From NCBI GenBank assembly GCA_902596045.1, contig CACJSJ010000001.1, forward strand, positions 1 through 64,000: a DNA stretch of 64,000 nt, in the 5' to 3' direction. Positions 43,796-51,536 of this stretch are shown one piece after another. The position numbers and the translations under genes were made by a program. How positions within the stretch are numbered: position 1 is the stretch's first letter; every line of letters starts with the position of its first letter. Source of the DNA: an uncultured Pelagibacteraceae bacterium (GTDB taxonomy: Bacteria > Pseudomonadota > Alphaproteobacteria > Pelagibacterales > Pelagibacteraceae). Under the pieces are notes generated by a model. The model searched no databases. It saw only the letters and a list, made by a program, of their open reading frames with translations, and was not told the origin of the DNA.

Positions 43796-43823
43796 GGGGG
43801 TTTAAAAAACCCCCTTTTTTTTT
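43796..43823 (+). terminator. Terminator/attenuator between dctP and dctQ
   Basis: GGGGGTTT-AAA-AAACCCCC (8 bp) followed by nine T, 24 bases after the dctP stop and 27 before the dctQ ATG. It probably makes binding protein mRNA much more abundant than permease mRNA. Confidence 0.92.
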
Positions 43824-43850
43824 ACTTAAATTTAATATAGTTCTAAAACT

Positions 43851-44438
43851 ATGATTACATCTTACATTAAATTTGCAGATACACTTAGCACATCTATGGG
43901 GAAAGCTTTTTCTTGGTGTATCGTTATTTTAATGGGAGGCACAGTTTATGAAGTAGTGATGGCATACGTTTTTAATGCTCCGACATTATGGAATTTTGAT
44001 TTTAGTATGCAAATGTATGGGGCAATATTAATGATGTCGGGAGCATATTGTTTAGCTACAGAAGCTCATGTTAGAGGAGATGTAATTTATAGATTATTTA
44101 GTCAAAGAACTCAGGCTTGGATAGACTTGGTACTTTACTTTCTTTTCTTTTTTCCTGGTGTTATAGCCCTAGCTTTTTACGGTTATGAGTATGCTGCTCA
44201 AGCATGGAAAATAAAAGAAACTAGCTGGAGTAGTCCTGCTCAAATTCAAATTTATATGGTTAAATCCATGATACCTGCTGCGGGTGTAATGTTAATTATT
44301 CAAGGAATAAGCGAGGTGTTTAGATCAATACTTTGTATACAGTCTGGTCAATGGCCTGCAAGAATAGTTGTGGCAGAAGAGACAGAACAATTATTAATGA
44401 GAACTTCACAAAAGGAAGATAAAGAAAATGTTGTTTAG
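43851..44438 (+). CDS. dctQ: TRAP transporter small permease DctQ
   Basis: A 195-aa inner-membrane protein with four helices. LSTSMGKAFSWCIVILMGGTVYEVVMAYVFNAPTLWNFDFSMQMYGAILMMSGAYCLATEAHVRGDVIY is the DctQ pattern (HVR.D). It overlaps dctM by 11 bases. Confidence 0.94.
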   Translation: MITSYIKFADTLSTSMGKAFSWCIVILMGGTVYEVVMAYVFNAPTLWNFDFSMQMYGAILMMSGAYCLATEAHVRGDVIYRLFSQRTQAWIDLVLYFLFFFPGVIALAFYGYEYAAQAWKIKETSWSSPAQIQIYMVKSMIPAAGVMLIIQGISEVFRSILCIQSGQWPARIVVAEETEQLLMRTSQKEDKENVV

Positions 44439-45789
44439 TCTTACAAACCCTGAAGTAGCTATTTTGATGATGGGTGTATTTTTATTTGCTGTACTTCTTG
44501 GTTTCCCAATAGCTTTTACTTTAATGGCAATGGGAATAGGTTTTGGCTATTATGCTTATTACGATCCAGTTTTAATGGATCATCTTTTTGATAATAGAAT
44601 ATTTTCTTTGTTTGTTAAAAATACTTATACCGTCATGGACAATAACGTTTTGACTGCTGTACCACTTTTCTTGTTTATGGGATATTTGGTTGAAAGAGCT
44701 GGAATTGTTGCTAAATTATTTTTTGCTATAAGACTTGCTGCTCATAGATTACCAGCATCAATGGCAGTAGCAGCATTAATAACTTGTACTTTATTCTCTA
44801 CTGCAACCGGAATTATTGGAGCTGTGGTAACTTTAATGGGCTTACTCGCTTGGCCAGCTATGGTTAAAGCAGGGTATGATAAGAAATTTGCATCAGGAAT
44901 AATTTGTGCTGGTGGCTGTTTAGGAATTTTAATTCCACCTAGTATTATGCTAATTGTTTATTCTGTTATAGCACAATTATCTCCATTAAGATTATTTGCA
45001 GCAGCAATCTTTCCGGGTTTAATGCTAGCAGGATTATACATTACATATGCAGTAACTAGAGCATGGCTTAATCCTTCAATAGCTCCAAGACCACCTGCCG
45101 AAGATATCCCACCAAGAGCAGAAATCTTAAAAGAAGTATTGGTTTCTTTTGTGCCTTTATTCGGTTTAATTATGTTGGTTCTAGGAACAATTCTTGCTGG
45201 GATTGCTACTCCAGCAGAAGCTGCTGCGGCTGGTGCATTTGGTGCAATTATTTTATCTTGGTTTTATAAAACATTAAAATGGCAGAATTTCAAAGAGTCA
45301 GTTTTTTTAACTGCAAAAACAACAGCAATGATTATGTGGTTATTTATTGGATCATGGACTTTTTCCTCTGTCTTTTCTTATTTAGGTGGGCATGAGGTAT
45401 TTGAACATTTCTTTACATCAATCAATATAACTACATGGCAATTTTTGGTAATAACTCAAATTATAATTTTTCTTTTAGGATGGCCTTTAGAGTGGACTGA
45501 AATTTTAATAATATTTGTACCAATATTTTTACCTTTATTAGAAATATTTGATGTTAATCCATATTTCTTTGCTATGTTAATTGCTCTTAATTTACAAACT
45601 TCTTTTTTAACTCCACCCATGGCAATGTCGGCTTATTACCTAAAAGGTGTTCAAAAAACTAACGTGGAATTAATGGAAATATTTAGAGGCATTATGCCAT
45701 TTTTAGGTATAGTTATTTTTGGAATGTTTTTAATGTATATGTTCCCTGGAATTGCTTTATGGCTACCAGACGTATTGTTTGCTGATTAA
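44428..45789 (+). CDS. dctM: TRAP transporter large permease DctM
   Basis: A 453-aa protein with about 12 helices. AVLLGFPIAFTLMAMG, AVPLFLFMGYLVERAGI, GGCLGILIPPSIMLIVYSVIAQLS and PAEAAAAGAFGAIILSWFYKTLKW, then LQTSFLTPPMAMSAYYLKG, are the DctM landmarks. With DctP and DctQ it imports a carboxylate using the Na+ gradient. Confidence 0.96.
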   Translation: MLFSLTNPEVAILMMGVFLFAVLLGFPIAFTLMAMGIGFGYYAYYDPVLMDHLFDNRIFSLFVKNTYTVMDNNVLTAVPLFLFMGYLVERAGIVAKLFFAIRLAAHRLPASMAVAALITCTLFSTATGIIGAVVTLMGLLAWPAMVKAGYDKKFASGIICAGGCLGILIPPSIMLIVYSVIAQLSPLRLFAAAIFPGLMLAGLYITYAVTRAWLNPSIAPRPPAEDIPPRAEILKEVLVSFVPLFGLIMLVLGTILAGIATPAEAAAAGAFGAIILSWFYKTLKWQNFKESVFLTAKTTAMIMWLFIGSWTFSSVFSYLGGHEVFEHFFTSINITTWQFLVITQIIIFLLGWPLEWTEILIIFVPIFLPLLEIFDVNPYFFAMLIALNLQTSFLTPPMAMSAYYLKGVQKTNVELMEIFRGIMPFLGIVIFGMFLMYMFPGIALWLPDVLFAD

Positions 45790-45797
45790 AAGAAAAG

Positions 45798-47123
45798 ATG
45801 ATTGATATATTTTCGCTTAGTGTCGAGGAGATGGCCTTAAAGATTAAAGATGGTCAATTAACATCTGTTGAAGTTTGCGAACAATATATTGAAAGAATAA
45901 ATAAATTTGAAAAAGATATAAAAGCTTGGGTGCACTTTGATAAAAAAATTTTATTAGAGAAAGCAGCTGATGCTGATGAACATAGAAAATCAGGAAAACC
46001 AGTTGGTTCACTTCATGGAGTTCCTGTAGCTATCAAAGATATTATTGGAACTGTAGACATGCCAACGGAATGTGGAACGCCGATAAGAAAAGGTAAATCT
46101 TATTCACAAAATGCTGAGATAGTTGAACTTTTACATTCAGCAGGAGCTATTGTGATGGGTAAAACAGCTACGTCTGAATTAGCATATCTTGGACCACCAA
46201 AAACAACCAACCCTCACGATTATTCTCGAACTCCAGGCGGTTCTTCAAGTGGATCTGCAGCTTCTGTTGCATCGTTAATGACACCTCTTTCGATTGGGTC
46301 TCAAACAGGTGGATCAGTTATTAGACCAGCTTCCTATTGTGGTGTAGTTGGATATAAACCAAGCTACGGCTTGATTTCAAGAAATGGTGTTCTAAGAACT
46401 TCTTACGCATTAGATCATATAGGCATTTTTGGTAGAACTGTTGAGGATGTCGCTTTATTAGCAAAAGTTTTAATTAAAAAAGATCATCATGATTCAGCAA
46501 CTATCTATTATTCATCAGAAAATATTTTAGAGGAAACCAAGAAGGGACCTTCATATGAACCAAAATTTATTTTTTATAAGTCAGATTATTGGAAAATAAT
46601 TGATAAAAAATCAAGAGAATCTTTTGAATACTTCATAAAGTCATTTAAAAATATTGAGGTTTTTGATACTCCATCTTATTTTAAAGATATTCATAAATAT
46701 CATCAAATCATTCATGAAACTGATTTAGCTAATAATTTTGCTTTGTATTATAAAAAATATAAATCTAAATTATCTAAATATATGCAAACTGCTATAGCTA
46801 AGGGCAATAAGTATTCAGCAAAAGAATATGCGGAGGCAATTGATTTCAAAAAAAGAAGTTATGAGTCTTATAAAGAAGTTTTTGAGGATTACCACGGAGT
46901 GCTGTCACCATCTAGTCCCGGTGTTGCCCCAAAAGGTCTTAAGAGCACTGGAACTGCAGAATTTAATAAAGTCTGGTCTTATTTAGGAACTCCTTGTATT
47001 TCTCTTCCTTTGCTTGAAGGTGAAAATAATTTACCTTTAGGAGTGCAGCTCATTGGGGATCGTTATGATGATCATAGATTTTTAGGGGTTGCTAATTGGT
47101 TAGAAAAGGAATGTAATAATTAA
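45798..47123 (+). CDS. Amidase signature family protein
   Basis: A 441-aa hydrolase. GVPVAIKDIIGT has the catalytic Lys, RTPGGSSSGSAASVASLMTPLSIGSQTGGSVIRPASYCGVVGYKPSYG the two Ser residues of the Ser-cisSer-Lys triad. The family splits amides, including allophanate, indoleacetamide and Gln-tRNA; no GatB/GatC partner is adjacent, so it is a free amidase of unknown substrate. It begins 8 bases behind dctM, so the TRAP transporter may bring in its substrate or product. Confidence 0.92.
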   Translation: MIDIFSLSVEEMALKIKDGQLTSVEVCEQYIERINKFEKDIKAWVHFDKKILLEKAADADEHRKSGKPVGSLHGVPVAIKDIIGTVDMPTECGTPIRKGKSYSQNAEIVELLHSAGAIVMGKTATSELAYLGPPKTTNPHDYSRTPGGSSSGSAASVASLMTPLSIGSQTGGSVIRPASYCGVVGYKPSYGLISRNGVLRTSYALDHIGIFGRTVEDVALLAKVLIKKDHHDSATIYYSSENILEETKKGPSYEPKFIFYKSDYWKIIDKKSRESFEYFIKSFKNIEVFDTPSYFKDIHKYHQIIHETDLANNFALYYKKYKSKLSKYMQTAIAKGNKYSAKEYAEAIDFKKRSYESYKEVFEDYHGVLSPSSPGVAPKGLKSTGTAEFNKVWSYLGTPCISLPLLEGENNLPLGVQLIGDRYDDHRFLGVANWLEKECNN

Positions 47124-47124
47124 A

Positions 47125-47301
47125 ATGCAAAAGTTTACAACATTTTTAGGATCTATTTTCGCGATAGCTTTTTTAGTTGGTCTTGCTACTACATTAACTA
47201 GATCACCGATGATAGGTTTTTTTGATGTATTGCCAGTTTATATTTTAATGGGTATTGCAATTTTTATGATGGTTTATGAAGCCTTCTTTGAAAAAAAATA
47301 G
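47125..47301 (+). CDS. Small membrane protein of unknown function
   Basis: A 58-aa protein missed by the track: MQKFTTFLGSIFAIAFLVGLATTL, then FFDVLPVYILMGIAIFMMVYEAFFEKK. Two hydrophobic helices with a charged end. It starts one base after the amidase stop and ends 19 bases before the DMT transporter, which supports it being a real gene. Family not recognised. Confidence 0.7.
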   Translation: MQKFTTFLGSIFAIAFLVGLATTLTRSPMIGFFDVLPVYILMGIAIFMMVYEAFFEKK

Positions 47302-47320
47302 ATAATTCAAGATTAAATCA

Positions 47321-48226
47321 TTGAGTACAAAAACTAATAATCTTTTTGCATTCTCTCTTTTATTTATTCAGCCTATTTTTATGGCATCAAACTTAGTGGT
47401 AGCCAGAGGTGGAGTAGAATATGTTCCACCAATTTCCTTAGCATTTTGGAGATGGACATTAGTTTTTTTAATTCTCCTACCCTTTACTTATGTAACCTTA
47501 AAAAAAAATTATAAAATTTTAAAAAAAGAATATAAAAAACTTTTTTTCTTAGGTGCAACTGGCTGCGGTATCTGTGGTGCGTTCCCTTTTTTAGCTGGCC
47601 AAACCACTACAGTTACTAATATGGGAATTATATATACGTCTTCTCCAATATTTATAATTTTGATTTCTAGTATTTTTTTTAATGAAAAAATTAATTTAAC
47701 TAAGATTATTGGGCTTATAACTTGTTTAATTGGAGTCTTTGCAATTATTATAAAGGGTGATTTTTACTTATTAATAAATCTAAATTTTACAATTGGTGAT
47801 CTTTGGATGTTAGCAGCTGCTATAGGATGGGCATTATATTCAATTTACTTATTTTATTGGAAATCAAAACTTGAAATTTTTCAAAGATTTACTTTAATTG
47901 CATTTTTTGGTGCAGTCAGCTTACTTCCTTTTTATATTGGGGAAGAAATTTTTTTTGAAAAAACTGTATTTAATAAACAATTTTTAATGTGGGTAATTTT
48001 TGCAGCTATCTCTCCAGGTATAATTGCATTCACACTTTATACTATTACACAAAAAAAACTTGGTGCCTCTTTGACCGGATTTACATTATATATTTTTACA
48101 ATCTATGGAGCGATATATGGTTATTTTTTATTTGGAGAAAAATTAGAAAACTATCATTTGATAGGAACAATTTTGGTATTTATTGGTGTATATTTAGCAA
48201 AGAAAAAAAATGTTCAAAAAATTTAG
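47321..48226 (+). CDS. DMT/EamA family transporter
   Basis: A 301-aa inner-membrane protein with ten helices in two EamA repeats: SNLVVARGGVEYVPPISLAFWRWTLVFLILLPF and GDLWMLAAAIGWALYSIYLFYW start the two halves. It probably exports amino acids or other metabolites. The start is TTG; no ATG fits the N-terminus. Its end overlaps the following hydrolase by 17 bases. Confidence 0.92.
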   Translation: MSTKTNNLFAFSLLFIQPIFMASNLVVARGGVEYVPPISLAFWRWTLVFLILLPFTYVTLKKNYKILKKEYKKLFFLGATGCGICGAFPFLAGQTTTVTNMGIIYTSSPIFIILISSIFFNEKINLTKIIGLITCLIGVFAIIIKGDFYLLINLNFTIGDLWMLAAAIGWALYSIYLFYWKSKLEIFQRFTLIAFFGAVSLLPFYIGEEIFFEKTVFNKQFLMWVIFAAISPGIIAFTLYTITQKKLGASLTGFTLYIFTIYGAIYGYFLFGEKLENYHLIGTILVFIGVYLAKKKNVQKI

Positions 48227-49028
48227 GAAGAATTTATTGCAATTAGTTTTAATTATCTTTTTTTTGTATTTTTTTGTTTTAGTATTTTTATACTTCTATC
48301 AGCGAAATTTACTTTATCATCCGAATGAAAATAACTATTCAGGAGACAAAATTTTAGTTGATATTAAAAAAGTTAAAATACAAACTTCAGATAATATTGA
48401 ACTACTTGGATGGTATCATGAAAAAAATCTTAAAGACTTCAAAACTTTAATTTACTTTCATGGGAATGCAGGATCTTTAGAAAATAGAATTCATAAGCTT
48501 AATCATTTTCAAGACATGAATATCAATTTTTTAATTATAGCTTGGCGAGGGTTTAGTGGAAATAATGGCAAACCTTCTGAACAAGGACTCTATGAAGATG
48601 GAAAAAGTGCAATTAATTGGATTACTGAAAAACAGGTAGATGAAAAAAATATTATTTTATATGGAGAGTCATTAGGTACAGGGGTAGCTACACATTTAGC
48701 TCAAAATAAAAGTTATGCAGGCATTATTTTAGAAACTCCATTTACATCTATGATAGATGCTGCCAAAACATTTTATCCTTACATTCCAGTAAATTTGTTA
48801 CTTAAAGATAAATTTGAAAATTATAAAAAAGTCAAGAACATCAACTCACCTACTTTAGTTATGCATGGTGAGGCAGATCAAATAGTTCCGTTTTCAATGG
48901 GTAAAAAAATTTATGAATTAGCTAATGAACCAAAATATTCTTACTTTACTAAATATGACAATCATATGATGGAGTATGATGAAAAGTTAGTTTTAGCACT
49001 AAAGTCATTTCTTAAAAGTTTAAATTAA
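48210..49028 (+). CDS. Alpha/beta hydrolase, membrane-anchored (BEM46-like)
   Basis: A 272-aa protein with one N-terminal membrane helix (LVLIIFFLYFFVLVFLYFY). YFHGNAGSLENR is the oxyanion-hole region, LYGESLGTGVATHLA the nucleophile elbow (GxSxG), TLVMHGEADQIVPFSMG the acid, and YDNHMMEY the His. It fits the BEM46/YfhR-like hydrolases of unknown substrate. Overlap with the DMT transporter suggests joint expression. Confidence 0.9.
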   Translation: MFKKFRKNLLQLVLIIFFLYFFVLVFLYFYQRNLLYHPNENNYSGDKILVDIKKVKIQTSDNIELLGWYHEKNLKDFKTLIYFHGNAGSLENRIHKLNHFQDMNINFLIIAWRGFSGNNGKPSEQGLYEDGKSAINWITEKQVDEKNIILYGESLGTGVATHLAQNKSYAGIILETPFTSMIDAAKTFYPYIPVNLLLKDKFENYKKVKNINSPTLVMHGEADQIVPFSMGKKIYELANEPKYSYFTKYDNHMMEYDEKLVLALKSFLKSLN

Positions 49029-49077
49029 GACACATTCCAACCAAATAAAATTCAATATTGTCTTTTAAGTTAAAAAT

Positions 49078-49641
49078 ATGAGAAGAATATTTTTACTAAT
49101 TATTTTTATTTTTTCTTTAAAGAATGTTGTTAGTGCAAAAGATAGTGAATTTTTAGCTGATGATTTATTTCATATTGATCACATGAATTCTCATAACAAA
49201 AATTTTGCCTTGTATTTTAAGGGTAGAGAAAAATCAATTTTGGCCAGAGGTGAAACTAGCAATTATGTTAATGATTATCCAAAAGATCTTTATATTTATG
49301 ATTATAATACTAAAACTTCATCTCCGTTAATATCTTATGAATGGTTTCCGTCCCACGCAAAATATTATCTTCAGGAATATGACTTTCCTGTATTTCCAGA
49401 CGATTTTGCATACTATCTTCTAAAAGATAATAAAACCTTAGTTATGATAAGTGCAGTAAAAAGTTTAAATGCTAACTTTAAATTTGATATTATAGAAAAA
49501 AAACTAGAGTTGTATCCTGCTAATGGAAAATTTGATTTTATCATATCTTCTTTTGCCAAAAATTGTGGTCATTCTAAATTTGAGGATAATTATAAATGTA
49601 GTTTTTACAAACCATTAATATCAAGCAATTTAATTAATTAG
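49078..49641 (+). CDS. Secreted protein of unknown function
   Basis: A 187-aa protein with a clear signal peptide (IFLLIIFIFSLKNVVSAKD). The mature part is rich in Tyr, Phe and Asp (YPKDLYIYDYNTKTSSPLISYEWFPSHAKYYLQEYDFPVFPDDFAYYLL) and has two Cys near the C-terminus (KNCGHSKF, YKCSFY), possibly a disulfide. I do not recognise a family. It converges with ftsY, overlapping by 8 bases. Confidence 0.72.
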   Translation: MRRIFLLIIFIFSLKNVVSAKDSEFLADDLFHIDHMNSHNKNFALYFKGREKSILARGETSNYVNDYPKDLYIYDYNTKTSSPLISYEWFPSHAKYYLQEYDFPVFPDDFAYYLLKDNKTLVMISAVKSLNANFKFDIIEKKLELYPANGKFDFIISSFAKNCGHSKFEDNYKCSFYKPLISSNLIN

Positions 49642-50551
49642 TTTGAGTAAAAGCCTCAGCAAATTTTTCAGCCTCAAATATTTGTAAGTCATCCTCTTTT
49701 TCACCTAAACCTAAAGCAATAATTGGAAGTTTATATTTTTTTGCTAGAGCTAAAAGAATTCCACCTTTTGCAGTTCCATCTAATTTTGTCATGATAATAC
49801 CTGTTATTGGAATTATTTTATTAAATTCTTCAACTTGACTAATTATATTTTGACCAGACGTTGCATCTAGAACCAAGATGACATCATGTGGTGCATCTGG
49901 ATCTATCTTTTTTGTTACATTGGCAATTTTTTTATATTCCTCCATTAAATTTTTCTTATTTTGTAATCTTCCAGCTGTATCAATTAGAACTTGATCAAAA
50001 TTATTATTAATAGCTTCTTCAATAGCTTTGTATGCAACCGAGGCCGGGTCAGATCCTTGTGATGATTTAGTTATTTGAACATCTATTTTTTTTGCCCAAT
50101 TTTCTAATTGTTCAATTGCTGCAGCTCTAAAGGTATCAGATGCAGCAAACATAACTTTATTGCCGTTAGTCTTTAAAATTTTTCCAATTTTACCAATACT
50201 TGTTGTTTTTCCAACACCATTAACTCCAGAAATTAAAGTTGCATTTAGTTTATCTTTTTTTTTGAAAAAATAACTATTCTCCAAAGGTTTCATAAGAGAA
50301 ACTATATATTCTTTTAAAATGAGATTGATTTCTAATTTTAAATCTTTATTTGGATCAACTTTCTTTGTTGAAATTATATCCTTTATCTCAGAAGCAGCTT
50401 CAATACCAACATCTGATTGAATTAAAAATTCCTCAATTTTATTTAAATTTTTATCATCTATCTCTTTTTTTATAATAATTTCTTTAAGACCAGATGAAAG
50501 TGCTGAAGCACTTTTTTGAAAACCTTTTTTAAATTTATCAAATATTCCCAT
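49634..50551 (-). CDS. ftsY: Signal recognition particle receptor FtsY
   Basis: A 305-aa SRP-family GTPase with a short N-terminal helix region instead of the long acidic A domain of E. coli. GVNGVGKTTSIGKIG is the P-loop, DTFRAAAIEQL the I-box start, LIDTAGRLQNKKNLMEE, TKLDGTAKGG and LGLGEKEDDLQIF follow. It docks the SRP-ribosome complex at the membrane; Ffh is encoded 1 kb away on the other strand. It shares one base with dapF. Confidence 0.97.
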   Translation of the reverse strand: MGIFDKFKKGFQKSASALSSGLKEIIIKKEIDDKNLNKIEEFLIQSDVGIEAASEIKDIISTKKVDPNKDLKLEINLILKEYIVSLMKPLENSYFFKKKDKLNATLISGVNGVGKTTSIGKIGKILKTNGNKVMFAASDTFRAAAIEQLENWAKKIDVQITKSSQGSDPASVAYKAIEEAINNNFDQVLIDTAGRLQNKKNLMEEYKKIANVTKKIDPDAPHDVILVLDATSGQNIISQVEEFNKIIPITGIIMTKLDGTAKGGILLALAKKYKLPIIALGLGEKEDDLQIFEAEKFAEAFTQTN

Positions 50552-51375
50552 TATAATTTTATCAAAATTTCCTTAATATCTGAGACAGGACCTTTCATAT
50601 GAATAGAATTTTTCTCATCTATAAAAATTGATAATTTTCCAGTTTCAAATTCTATATCTGTATTATGATCTGTGAGTTTATTTAATGTGCCAGCAAATGC
50701 TGTTGCGCATGCTGCAGTTCCGCATGCCTTCGTTAACCCGGCACCTCTTTCCCAGACTTTAACTTTAATTAAATTTTTATTTAAAACTTTAGCAATTGTA
50801 ACATTACATTTTTCTGGAAACATTTTATGATTTTCAATTTGTGGACCAATTTTTTCTATGTCAAAGTTTTTTATTTCATCAACAAAAAAAACAATATGAG
50901 GATTTCCAACATTTATTGCAGTGCCACCTAAATGCTCATTGTTGTTTATGTCATTAATTTTAATATTTAGATTAAGAGTATTTAACTCCTCTGAAAGGGG
51001 AATTTCATTCCATTTAACTTTTGCATTTCCAATTTCAGTTGTAACTAAATTATTATTTAGTATTTCAGATTTTAAATTTCCAGATAGAGTAGTTAAAATT
51101 ATAGTTTTGTTGCCGTTTTCTTTTGAAATTAAATCAGCAACACATCTTGTCCCATTACCACACGCACCAGACTCACCACCATCAGAATTAAAAAACTTTA
51201 AACGAGCATCTGCAGTGTTATCTTTTTCAATTAATATTAATTGATCACATCCAATAAAATTTCTATCACAAATTTTAATTATTTGCTCTTTTGATAAATC
51301 AGTAATTTTTTGTCTATTATCAATGATAACAAAATCGTTACCCAATCCATCCATTTTAAAAGCTTTAATGTCCAT
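50551..51375 (-). CDS. dapF: Diaminopimelate epimerase
   Basis: A 274-aa cofactor-free epimerase that turns LL-DAP into meso-DAP for lysine and peptidoglycan. FKMDGLGNDFVIIDNR is the N-terminus, and both catalytic Cys are there: SGACGNGTRCVADL and TKACGTAACATAFAG. It is divergent from ffh with 161 bases between, most of which form the ffh leader RNA. Confidence 0.97.
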   Translation of the reverse strand: MDIKAFKMDGLGNDFVIIDNRQKITDLSKEQIIKICDRNFIGCDQLILIEKDNTADARLKFFNSDGGESGACGNGTRCVADLISKENGNKTIILTTLSGNLKSEILNNNLVTTEIGNAKVKWNEIPLSEELNTLNLNIKINDINNNEHLGGTAINVGNPHIVFFVDEIKNFDIEKIGPQIENHKMFPEKCNVTIAKVLNKNLIKVKVWERGAGLTKACGTAACATAFAGTLNKLTDHNTDIEFETGKLSIFIDEKNSIHMKGPVSDIKEILIKL

Positions 51376-51414
51376 ATATCTTTATTTAACTTATTTATTG
51401 ACTTTTTGAACCTC

Positions 51415-51420
51415 TATTAT
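51415..51420 (+). promoter_or_regulatory. Possible -10 box of the ffh operon
   Basis: TATTAT just before the structured leader, with TTGACT at 51398-51403; the 11-base spacing is too short for a standard sigma70 pair, so the real -35 may be the T-rich TTATTT at 51391. Weak call. Confidence 0.3.
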
Positions 51421-51425
51421 AGTTT

Positions 51426-51525
51426 GTGGCAGTTTCCGCAAAAACGTTAAATTTGCGGTGTCTTTGGAAACAAAGAGATCGACACTAGTCAGCGAGGGTT
51501 CGCCCACTAGTGTGATTACTGCTGT
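51426..51525 (+). ncRNA. Structured 5' leader (ffh-type cis-regulatory RNA motif)
   Basis: A richly paired, relatively GC-rich island before ffh. Helix P1: GTGGCAGT (51426-51433) with ACTGCTGT (51518-51525), three G-U pairs; P2: CCGCAAA (51436-51442) with TTTGCGG (51452-51458), or alternatively TTTCC with GGAAA; P3: ATC-g-ACACTAGT with ACTAGTGT-GAT, capped by GCGA-GGGT-TCGC. A comparative study of 'Ca. Pelagibacter ubique' RNAs (Meyer and colleagues, 2009, from memory) described a cis-regulatory candidate in front of the SRP protein gene; this fits position and style. There is no ribosome site between P1 and the ATG 12 bases on. Confidence 0.85.
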
Positions 51526-51536
51526 GTGTAATAAAT

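Noticed and set aside
49022-49077. AAGACA/TGTCTT hairpin between the hydrolase and the secreted protein
   Set aside because: Only 6 bp with a 26-base loop in AT-rich DNA; not distinguishable from chance.
51426-51536. Could the structured RNA before ffh be the 4.5S SRP RNA itself?
   Set aside because: The GGAAGCAGC-type domain IV loop needed to bind Ffh is not visible, and the helices end just before the ffh ATG, as in a cis-regulatory leader.
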